Assembly: GCF_964340395.1 (NCBI RefSeq)
Contig: NC_135550.1
Span: 30,285,176 to 30,349,175 of the forward strand
Reading direction: 5' to 3'
Length of the DNA stretch: 64,000 nucleotides
From: Glandiceps talaboti
Lineage: Eukaryota; Hemichordata; Enteropneusta; Spengelidae
The first letter of the stretch is position 1; each line of letters starts with the position of its first letter. The position numbers were made by a program, and so were the translations under genes. Shown here in pieces: positions 32,714 to 44,600 of the stretch. The notes under the pieces are model-generated. The model was not told the origin of the DNA. It saw only the letters and a program-made list of their open reading frames with translations, and did no database searches.

Positions 32714-35081
32714 TTCTGGCACATGCCCACCACATGGTGAACTGAATGGAATTTACGATGACTGACAAAACTGTCACAATGATAGTCTGATAAACGGTTA
32801 TACAAACTGTAAATGAGTATACATTGCTACTTTTCTATACTCTTTCTGAAATCATACTGGTGTTACTGTAAACTGGGGCCTCATACAACTGATACAACAA
32901 GCATCATCACAGCAACTGAGAAAACAGTATATATATATATATTTATATATTTTTGATCTGATACATAGAATTTGTCAGCTTTGTAGATTGTTACATACAT
33001 ATTATGACCTGGGTCAAATACACAGACAGTCATTTTCACATTTCATAACCAAACTTATTTTAAATATTGGTCAAAATGATAAAATCAAACATTACTCATT
33101 GTGTTTGTATTTGCCATTTAAAAAAAATTTCTTTTCTGTTTTTTTTTAAATCAGCTACAAGAAAAGTAAGTAGAGTAATAAAACAATTTTAGGATCAAGA
33201 GGTTATGAAATAATGTGACATAGAACTGTTATACTTAGCAGACACTCGCAACACAAAACATATATCATGTCAGATGAATTCATTAGTCTTTCAGACAACT
33301 TAACACAAAACATAGAAACACACTTCATAAACTAAATAATATGATTTCCTACAACTATTACAAATTATTTCATTTCAACATAATTACTAGTAAAAGTATA
33401 TACCATTGTTACAACTGAAGAAAACCCAGGTTTCACCATGATTTCATACAACTAAAAATAAACCAAGTCAGTTGTCGTGACTATTGAATAAACACTTTGT
33501 GCGTCATACATAACTCCCCCACCTTTTTTACATACTTGACGTAAGCCAAGAAAATATCACCTTTGGCATCAGCATTCACCGATACTATACTATACTTTGA
33601 AAGGACAGCAAAATAGCTGTTTTGTCATTAAAGGCTACTAAAATTTTTAAAAAAGTGTTCAACTTGGAGTTCATTGCTGTTATTTATATTATAGCTTGCA
33701 AAGATGAACATAAGGTCAAGTTTTATTTTATGTAGTACGTCAGGAGAAAAGTACAAAAACTTGTAGTTTACTAAAAGAGACTGCCTTTAATTGTATGACA
33801 CATGAACAGGGGTAAACACAGACTAAGGTGTCAATGTACCCCATTAGTAATTGAAGTAAGCTTAAATTAGTATGTATAGGCCATTTTGACCTTTGAATTT
33901 TCTACTACAACCTGGAAAAAGTATATACAAATAATGTAAGTTGAAGCAGGATAAATTATATATAGTACAGCATAGAATGAATTCAACATGTCATACTATT
34001 AATGTATCTAGACATGAATGGATGACTTTTAGGAGTTGTTGAATCAGACATAATCTTAGACGAATAAAGAAAATGGCTTTTTCTTTCATAAACTTTAAAA
34101 GATATGCTATAATTTCTGACATTCTGGCTGTCACAACGTAGTTATGTATATAACCCCATCCTGACAATCTATTCTACTACTATTGTTCAGTGTTCATTTT
34201 ATGAACAATTTAAATTTGCAAATCAGAAGACTAACAGGGTGTTGAAATGAGCATACCCCTTACTTTAATAGACTTTGGGAGAGATGTTGTAGACAGGTGT
34301 TTACCTGTATGCTAATTGAATTTTTTTTTTTTGTAAACAGAACTGATATGCTTTATGTGGTAAAATCAAACATTTTGTCTGAAATTAAGTTGACTTTAGT
34401 CTTTTTAGCCCAAATAAACAATTTTTATCTAAATATTGAAAGGAATTCACTACATAGTACTGCTGTATGGTGGATTACATCCTATGCCAAAATATGTGGT
34501 CTTGCACCACTTTCTAACCAATGTATTTGTATTTGGAAATATGTTCAAGCAAGTCCCGTAAATATATATGTCTAACATTATCATTTTTTTTAATGATTGT
34601 AACCATGGTGACAAAGAACAAAAATTGATAATTATCATTAATGAATAATATTCGTACTTCTACCACTGTTGGAAAACAAGTTAAATTTTCCAACTTGGCT
34701 GAATGAAACTGGTGAAGTGATGGTTTTCTTTTTGAGTGATTTTAAATAGAGACTCTGAAAGTTATTTATAGATACTGGTAGTTCATCTCAGAGTTACCAA
34801 TTGGAAGGGTTTAGACAACACAAATTATAAATAGCATTAAAAAATCATTTTTTTTGTGTGTGTGTGAAAACTTGCCAAAATTTCCTTAATATGCTTAAGT
34901 ACATCAATCTCATTAACATTCTAAAACCTGGACTGGTTAATTTAATTAATTTCAGCTTACACTTCACTGGTCTTATTATTTTGCAGACACACTTTCACTG
35001 TAACAGTAATAGATATTTGCCAATACTTGACGATTCCCCCCTCCATGAAGTCATAAAAATAGATATTTATTTCAACCCCCC

Positions 35082-35090
35082 CCCCTCTCC

Positions 35091-35156
<66 letters not shown>
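35082..35156. repeat. (CT)n microsatellite with C-rich flank
   Basis: Uninterrupted CT from about 35100 to 35156, preceded by CCCCCCCCCCTCTCCCTCTC. Confidence 0.95.
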
Positions 35157-35157
<1 letters not shown>

Positions 35158-35795
35158 AAATCTTTCATCATTGCATTGTAAGTATGCACAAGATTTGAAA
35201 TGTCTAATGGCAAAAAAGTGCACATAATAAAATTTCACCATTGTAACCTACGGTTTGAAATCCCTAAATATGTTCATGAGCTAAAGAGCTAAATATCTTT
35301 TGTACAAGTACCTAATAAGTTCTGTGGAAAAATTTTAAATATTGACAGCTGAAAAGGTTTCCTAAAAGCAAAAATATGTTGACCAAACTGTATGGGAGAA
35401 AGTATGCTAAAACTAATTCCTATCAATAAATAAGGCTTGTAGATATGTTGAAGATGATTTTTGTCTAAACCTAGTGAAAGTGAATTTTACAAATATATCA
35501 TGTTTGTTTTCACCCATGATTTTTTGATCAGAAATGTATCTTTAATACTTTTTAACCACATACTATCTTTGATGAATTCTTTTTAAGACAGCTCAGGATT
35601 GCTTTTTGAATATTTAACGGATGAGAAACTCAGTTTGTAACTGCACCTTACCCCACTAACCAATCAACCCTATGAACCCCACATTTCAAAAGTGGTGCCA
35701 CCCATCATATAGAACGCAATAGAAATGGACAAAACTATATGAAAAGAAGGAGTGACCAGCTTTGCTTAGCAGAAATTGTTGTACTATCACCATTA

Positions 35796-36148
35796 TTATT
35801 CTGTACGCTCTGTAAAGTTGCCTCCCTGATCAGTTTCATTATCTCGGTCACTAGGCCTATGTATTTCTTCTTTCCATTCCTGGGCTTGTCTCTGTTGTCT
35901 CCTGACAATGGTATTAGAATCTAACATCTCTAGCAGTAAATCATAAAGTGGCACATTGCCAGAGTTCCTCACTTCAAACAACTGAGTTATACCCTTGCAG
36001 CTGAGATGGCGTAGATGGGAAAGGAGCATCAGAAGCTTAGGAAGTCGTCTCAATTCTGTAGGATTTGTGAGTTCAACTGCTTCACTTAGTGCATCTGTTA
36101 GATCATCTTGTAACTTGTGTAATCTGTCTTGACTCTGTAGTTCCATGG
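35796..36148 (-). CDS. ESR: ER exon 7: LBD helices 9-12 and C-terminal tail
   Basis: Acceptor [42 protein letters not shown] and [12 protein letters not shown] (AF-2 helix 12, same as human over the last 10 residues) are followed by a 40-residue hydrophilic tail ending NFTERTE and TAA. It equals human exons 7 and 8 fused, with about 12 fewer residues in the helix 8-9 region. Gln596 (codon 35984-35982) replaces human His524. Confidence 0.96.
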
Positions 36149-39100
36149 CTGTAAATAACAGTACAAGATTTTAATTCTATTGCTCTTTTATCACGATGTA
36201 CACTTGCATACTTCATTGAACACACTGATTAATAAAGTACATTTTGTTGTATATCATTTAGGACACCTAATGGCCACCAGATTGCAGTTCTTCACTTGAC
36301 AATCATATTGTATTGGATATGATCTTTGTACTCGTATCTTCAACATAGCCTTAAGTATGCACCCTTACAGGCTATGTTTCTAATAACATTTTTAAAATGA
36401 TGGGACAGTTAAAAATTTCACAAAGTATAAAAAAAGAAAGTGTATGAGTACATGTTGGTTATACTTTCATAATTGTACTGTAACAGTCTGAATGACTTAG
36501 AAATGACAATTAAAGTAAGAAGGAAACTTAGAACCATGTCTTTTATTAAATGTACCAAATTTTAGCAATAATTGTTAATTTTCACACAGGTACAAGCTTG
36601 TGGGTTTGCCATCTGACAATCAGTGACATTGTGATTTTTTTTTTCTAATCCTTAGACTAGAAATGTTTCTTACCTGAATTGACAAGTACAAGGGCCTTGA
36701 GGCACACAAATTCTTCTTTGCTGAGATCAAAGGCAGCACATCGGTTGGCTATAGCTGCTATGTGCTGGCACAGATCTGTGAATCCTGATTTGGCAAAATC
36801 TTTCCTGAAAACATCAGACAAAATTTCAAATAATCACTATCTCCAAGAACTCAGTCCTGCTTCTGAAGATGCAGTATTTATTTAGTAGATAGTGTAACGT
36901 CCTTGTTTTCTACACATGCTTAGAAGTGCCACATAGTTCACAACTACAAATAGATTGGAATGTTCTACTTTTGACTTCAAGGACTATGTTGTAATGAAAA
37001 CTTATATAGTTTGTGATTTCAGAACTTCAAAACTACAACTGATTTAGTATATTCCAACCTTGGCTTGTGGAACTGAAATAATAATATTCTATCTATAGTT
37101 TGATGGTGCTTTTAATTTTCATAAATTTGTCTCCCCAGATATCCAGTGAGGTTTGACCCTCATGGGTTCAGTATTGATGCAGGAGGGAACCATTGAAAAC
37201 CTGCGTCATCCAGTAGAGTCAAACTAAATGACAGCCTTATTACTTACAGTATGGCAAATTTAATCAAATCCAGACCAGATTTTGAATCTGACTGCAGATT
37301 GACTGACTCGGCCACCAACCACTGTCATAAAAACCCAACTGCAGTGATAAGAGACCAGTGGTTTGACCACTCAGCCACCAATAACTGTCATAAAAACTAG
37401 ATCTTGTAGTGTGTAAAATACAGTATAAAACACATAGCAAGGCTAAATCTTACCTATCAACAATAAGTCCTGGTGCAAAAAATAGCTTTTCTCCTTTATA
37501 TTGCATTGATTTGTAACAAAGGCTGATGAGTAAGATTTCCAACCAACTGTTTTCTAGCAACCTAACCTGGTCATCTAATTCCAATGTACTGTAGCCTATG
37601 TAACAAAAATAAGAAATGTTAGTTTACGGTCACTTTCCTCGTAATTCTCATTTGTCATCAATACATTTTGTTTCACAAAATTTATAAGATTTGATCATAT
37701 TGAAATAATTTGTTTTACCTTTTACTTCATCATTGACTGTTTGTTACATAAAATCTTTCAGAGTTAGAAAATAATTTGTAATTTACCTTTTAGCTCATCC
37801 TTGACATTTCATTTCATGAAATGTTACATGATTTTCATAAAATAATGTTTTTACCTTCCAGTTTAAAATATTACGTTACAAGCATAATTTCCAACATATA
37901 ACTCACATAGTAACAATGTGATTACAACAAAACTAATCACTAACATTTCAAAAACGTTTTCTTAAACAGTAACCAAGTATAGTTATGATATTAGCCATAT
38001 ATAGGGTTGTCTATCAGTTAGCTATAAAAATGATGAAATACAGAACACATACCTGGAATTTGTTTAGCCCAGTTAATAACTTGTAGGAGTTGTCTGTCAG
38101 CTAGCTGTATCAGTGACTTCATGAGGTAGTTTTGGTCATCAAAATTGACAGTCTCATCGAGTGTGATAGGCTCCATTTCAGCATTGACAAGTGCTATCAG
38201 AATGGGGTTAGTTGGTACTCTCTTACAAGGAAAGCAGTTTTCAGCTGCTCCAATATCATCACTAGCAGGTCTCTTGTATTTACTTCTACCTCCTGGTTTT
38301 CTATCCTTACGTACACCTAGGTACAAAGATAACCAATAAATCTACATTATACACCATGCACAAGCTAAGTTGAACAAAAAAAATATGGAATTTATAGCCT
38401 GGTCGTTCTATGTCATGACAACGCTTATCTATGTCAAAACAATGCATGTCTACATCACTGGTTCTGCTGTGTTCAAAAAATGAGTCAAAACGTTCAAAAT
38501 TGTGATTACTTTCCCAAATTCCCCAACTTTTCTTTGACATTGGTGCTGGTATAATATTCTTCAATACATTTGTTTCACTCAGCCGGAAAAACTCTTGACT
38601 CGTGAAGCAACTTGTAGTGACAAAGCCACCTTAGGTCACTCATATTTTCCTTGGCTGAACAGAGAAAAATATTGGGGAATAACAGCTAATTGTCCTTCCA
38701 TATCTATTTATAATTCCTACATATATTTCTAATACTAAACTTTCTATCCTTACATATACACCTACATGGAATTACTTTGATATTACTTCCATATTTTACA
38801 ATAATTTCTAATTTCTCAGTCTCCTCACTAAATGGCTTTATAGTTGCGCAACAAATTCTACCATTTAGATCTAAATAATGAAAATCAAGTAAAATCAAGT
38901 ATAAATAATGAAAATCAAGTAAAATTGTTGTATATATTTCTACCATTTCTCCTTTTTTATCGGTAAGCTCACCTCAGGAAACAGACGGTTTGGAATCAGA
39001 AATGTAACATTGTCAATACATGATAAATCTCTTGTACTCTTCCACACTTTTTTCCATACATAAGCATTATGATTTGAATGTTTGGCAAGATATTCACATA

Positions 39101-41485
39101 TATTTTACTATTGATGTAAACATATTTTGATATTTATTCCTACCCCCTGCATCCATCACAACCATAGGGTAATAACTATGGCATGAAATTCACATCATAT
39201 CTTTACATCCAAAAATACTTGACAATTCTTTTCTGCACTTACACTTACATACCAAATGCTTATTTTCTTTATGTATCAATGGTATGAAATTCACATGACA
39301 TCTTTACAGTCCAACTGACTTGTACACAATTCAGGCCTTCTCACACATTACCCACTACTTTATTTCTCTACAAATACCACTATCTAAATTCACTGGTGTG
39401 ATTTCCAATATTTTTTATCATAACCTTAACCATGATATGCCTATGTGGGCCTCTATTTAAAAGATCTGATATCAGTTGATTTTCATTTCCCCAGTGGGTA
39501 CGTTGTTACATCCGTTCTCCCTTTACCATTTAATATTAATAATCATCTGTATTCCACCTATATTATCGAGTATGCAATGTGAAGTTTTGAATTTTTTATC
39601 TCTAAATACCGGTATATGGAATATTTATGATTGTCTTCCAGCTGATTTCATACCTAATGTTATTTTAATTGGAATGGATTTCTAGTACCCAACCCAACAA
39701 AATTTCAATAATAGACATTTAAATTTAACATTCTTTGTCTAATATCTTAACTATAATTGTTATATGAGTACAACTCACCATTTCTCATCATGCCTACAGC
39801 ATAACACTTCCTAAGGCGACAGGCTTGACAACTTTTCCTGCGATGTTTGTCTATGGTGCATTCATTGGTGGCTGGACACACATACTCCGCTGATCCTGTG
39901 GAAAAAAATGAGAACAACAAAATAAATAAATACATTACAAATTTACAAACAAGTGTGTTTTACCTATTTTCCAAATTGCCAGCAAAATCTCCAGAGCACA
40001 ATAACAGATGACAACATTACTGGATCCCTAGACACTCCAAATGACAACACATACACGTACTACACTTACAATGCTATACAACTGTCAAAGTTATCAGGTT
40101 TGAGGTGGGAGAAATTTCCTTTGAAAGTGGTCCTACTATAACAATAGTGGCAGCTCTATCCCACACACTAGCATACAATCCACCAATAGTGGCAGCTCTA
40201 TCCCACACACTAGCATACAATCCACCAATAGAGGCAGCTCTATCCCACACACTAGCATACAATCCACCAATAGTGGCAGCTCTATCCCACACACTAGCAT
40301 ACAATCCACCAATAGTGGCAGCTCTATCCCACACACTAGCATACAATCCAGTTATGTGGGGATTTTTGGCTCTCGTCTTTCATCTACAATTTCATTAGCA
40401 GCTGTTTACTTAAATGTTCGGTCTGAAAGGTGGCGCAAATTCTTATTGTGTTTTAAATTTTTCCCATTAAGAGATGATGTCAAAAGACCCACATGTGGCT
40501 AGAACCATTTCAGAGATTGAGCGATACAGTTTAAACATAATTATATTCAATTAATAATGTTCGGTTCTTATATAGCGCTTTCCCACACCGTGCTCAAAGC
40601 GCTTTACAATTATTAGCCCTGGCTCGGATCAGAACGGCACAACGGCCATTTAGTCTTCCTCAACTCCCCGGGGAGCATACAATCCATTGCAGCCATTTAA
40701 GCGCATAGGATTAAAGCCTTCACATTGCAACCTACATCCTACCAGGTCCCCAATTATACAGCTGGGTTGACTGAAGCACAGTCGTGGTTCAAATCTTGCC
40801 CAAGGACTTTAGCCACTCAGAAACAAACAGCAGGCAGCGACAGGGCTCGAACCTGCAACCTGTAGATTCCAAGCCAGTCACGCTAACCATTCACCCATCA
40901 TGACACACAATTGGGGTTAATGTTCTTGTAGGAAATCATAACCTACTTTTAGGTTTGAATAAATGGCCACTAGCAAAATGCCAGGCATGGTAGAGGAAAG
41001 ATGAGAGCCAAAATTCCCCATGGAACTGGATTCTAAGCTATACAAGACTGGATTCTAGGCTCACACGACTGAATTCTAGACTACACACGACTGGATTCTA
41101 GGCTACACATAACTGAATTCTAGACTACACACAACTGGATTCTAGACTACACACAACTGGATTCTAGGCTACACACGACTGGATTCTAGGCTACACACGA
41201 CTGGATTCTAGGCTACACATAACTGGATTCTAGACTACACACGACTGGATTCTAGGCTACAAACGACTGGATTCTAGGCTACACATAACTGGATTCTAGA
41301 CTACACATGACTGGATTCTAGGCTACACATAACTGGATTCTAGACTAAACAAGACTGGATTCTAGGCTACACATAACTGGATTCTAGACTAAACACGACT
41401 GGATTCTAGGCTACACATAACTGAATTCTAGACTACACATGACGTACATATGTACATACGTACGTGCATGCACACACGCACATAC

Positions 41486-41533
<48 letters not shown>

Positions 41534-41611
41534 CATATATACATACAGACAGACAGACAGACATACGACATAGACATACAGACACAGATGCAGATACACA
41601 CACACACACAC

Positions 41612-41650
<39 letters not shown>

Positions 41651-44600
41651 AACAAACAGACAGACAGATGTAGACACAGACAATATACTTTTGAACTGGC
41701 TATTAAATGGATAAATCCATACTGTCTCTTCAGCACTGTATGTATATGTGAATCACTGTTACAGTATATTACTAAAGATTTCAATAAAGAGAATAACTGA
41801 TATGCTACCATTTATTTACTGATGGCAATATGTACCCCTCTAATGATAACATTTCTCTGTGTCCTCAGACCAGCTTGTCCATTTTATCTATGCATATGTG
41901 AACACAGAACATATGTTTAACCACATGTTCTGTGGATAATTATCATGCACTAATTACCATGTAGTCATGGCTTACATACCACTAGGGAGCTACTAAGTAT
42001 GTACAATAGGCTAGACAGCATTTCTTACAATCAGACACAATAACTAAAGACATTTTTTTTGACAATTTTAAGCTGCACTCAGTCAACCAGCTAGCTTTTT
42101 GAGTTTTTCAAATCATAAATTAACTGCTTTTGAACTTATTGTGAATTGCTAACACAGGTTATACATCAAATGTATTCAAAATGTCTAAATTACACATATG
42201 GTTTGAGTTGCTGTATATTACACTGAAATAATCTACCCTACATATTTCTAAAATATCATATTATAGAAAGAGAGAGCGCCCTCTGGAAAACTAGTGTTTG
42301 TCTGACAGTGACAGCCTGACATGTTATTTGTGTTGTTTTTAAATATGGCTTACTACCATGAACATATTATACAACTGTAAATTGTAATATGTATGGGCTG
42401 TGAGGTCATTGTAAGGACATTATGTACATAGCACAATAGTGTCATGTTACAGCAGTTGCTAACAGGTGAAAAGGTCGATCATTTAGAAAGAGTTAAAAAT
42501 CTCCTAGTCTAGTGTGTTAAAACATTGGTAATTTCTACGAACATTCCTCCTTCTTTAAACATAAATTCACATTTTTCTAGAAATTGAATATATTTTTTTT
42601 TTAATTATGTAAATTTTCATACAAAAGAATATCTTGTTTTTTTGCAGGTCACTAGACTATTCAATATTTCAGTATGAACTATCCAATAATGGCAGCTGTC
42701 TAACAACTAAGGCCTGAGAACATTTTTAAAGTAGTTTCATATTTTTTTTTAAAATATTATTTTAAGGAAGTGTGTAAATTCATCGGGAAACATTCTTTTA
42801 TTCTGGGTCAAAGCTCTACTTTTTGCCTACTTGAATTGTAATGTTTTATCTTTTTTTTGACTAAATGGAAGGTGGTTTGATAAAGAAAATATAAATAAAC
42901 AGAGAAACTGAGAACACAACTGCAATTCCATTTATAATAATAAATAAATAAACTATGGAAATTCCTTGCTTGATATCATATATTAATTTAAATGGCTTAA
43001 TTTGATTTCTCAAACATTTTTCATGCACATATTCACATATTCTACACAAGAGTCACACAATTCTACTTTAGAAAGTACAACACTATACTGCTTACGTGCC
43101 AGTTTGAATACTTTACAAGCAATGTGGTACTTCGTTATGACTCATGACAGCTGAATTCTTCACCCATACTATTCTAATCAGCATTATTTGGCTTAAAATA
43201 TTGTGATGAACACGTGCCGATATGAAAACCACAATAGAGGTATATTTACCAGTACCTTGGATGCTTCTTTTGAAGAAAGCCTTGCATCCCTCACAAGACC
43301 ATACCCCATAATGGTAGCCTGAAGCTACGTCGTCACAAACAGCACAATTACGTGTAGGCCCATCTTTAACTTTGTTACCTTTACCACTACTACTAGTACC
43401 ACTGGCATATGCAGCAACAGGGCTTCCATCGGCAGGGGTGCTTGGATTTTCAATCTTTACAGTGATAGTGTTCTGTGCGTCTGTCAGTTCACTGACCGGC
43501 ATGATTCCAATTTGTTCTCTTCTTCTCTCTCTGTCTATTTGAAGCAGCTGATCTTTGGGGATTCCAGGTAACTGGCAGCTGTAACAGTAGAATATTTATG
43601 TCAAAGAAGATCTTAAATATTGTTACACCATGCATGAACCAAGTTGAACAAAATATATGGAATATATACTCTGGTCATTCTACATCACAACAACACACGT
43701 CTATGTCATGACAATGTGTATTGATGTCACTCACTGGTTCTGCTGTGTTGGAAATATGAGCCTAAAAGTTCAAAATTGCAATTACTTTCTTTTTCGTTCA
43801 TATTACTGGTGATGGTATAATTATGTTATTCCCCAATTTTTTCCTTCATTCAGGCAGAAAATACTTACGACCTACGGGTTGTCACTACTCATCTAGCAAC
43901 ACATAGTGTCAAAGTCCCCTTAGGTCACTTGTATTTTCACTGGCTGAACAAAGACAAATATTGGGAAATAACATCTACCGGTAATTGTGTACTAATTGCA
44001 CACTGTATCATTCATACAATTTCATATAAATTGAAGGTTTTAAAATGACACAAGATGATGATTTCACGTTTTTTATTTGTTTATTTAGTATATCAATTGA
44101 AAAACTCTTGGATAATATTATGTCTGGAGTTGATATCACAGTTGATGGCATGATAGTGAGTTTCCTTGACATTTCAGTAAGCTAAACTAAATTATATCAT
44201 TGAATATTGAATATCAGAGTTGAGTTCTACCAGTATTACAATACATACTACATATATGCAGCAAAAATGAACCCCATGCACTTAGAGTATGCCTTTAACC
44301 TATACAATTCTACCAGTATTACAATACATACTACATATATGCAGCAAAAATGAACCCCATGCACTTAGAGTATGCCTTTAACCTATACAATTCTACCAGT
44401 ATTACAATACATACTACATATATGCAGCAAAAATGAACCCCATGCACTTAGAGTATGCCTTTAACCTATACAATTCTACCAGTATTACAATACATACTAC
44501 ATATATGCAGCAAAAATGAACCCCATGCACTTAGAGTATGCCTTTAACCTATACAATTCTACCAGTATTACAATACATACTACATATATGCAGCAAAAAT

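Larger units (their letters stand above)
29941..35795. other. Intergenic region between convergent nesprin and estrogen receptor genes
   Basis: About 5.9 kb without a recognisable gene. It holds a (TATAG)n array (31037-31212), a 26-bp tandem repeat (31493-31630), an 18-G run (31778-31795), a perfect DR1 (32243-32255), a hAT-like MITE candidate (32566-32713) and a (CT)n tract (35082-35156). The 3' UTR of the minus-strand receptor must lie at the right end, but I could not fix its poly(A) site. Confidence 0.75.
39896..43255 (-). other. ER intron 2 (3.4 kb), repeat-rich
   Basis: Holds a 42-bp tandem array (40142-40348), a tRNA-derived SINE (40551-40908), a 22/44-bp tandem array (41024-41443), (ACAG)n tracts (41486-41670) and a CTCF-like GAGGGCGC motif (42276-42289). 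No exon. Confidence 0.8.

Noticed and set aside
34297-34575. 92-codon plus-strand frame in the intergenic region
   Set aside because: Low-complexity AT-rich translation without similarity or gene signals.
40074-40398. Repetitive 14-residue peptide frames on both strands
   Set aside because: The 42-bp tandem repeat has a period divisible by three and stays open by chance. The region is within an ER intron.
41411-41811. Cys/Val/Leu-rich and Thr/Asp/Arg-rich open frames on both strands
   Set aside because: They come entirely from the (ACAG)n/(CA)n microsatellite, which lacks stops in several frames.
35796-43578. Identity as an estrogen-related receptor (ERR) or ketosteroid receptor, because of the Gln at the Glu353 position
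   Set aside because: The P-box is CEGCKA (ER), not CEACKA (ERR) or CGSCKV (ketosteroid receptors). Hinge, helix 12 and exon structure match ER.
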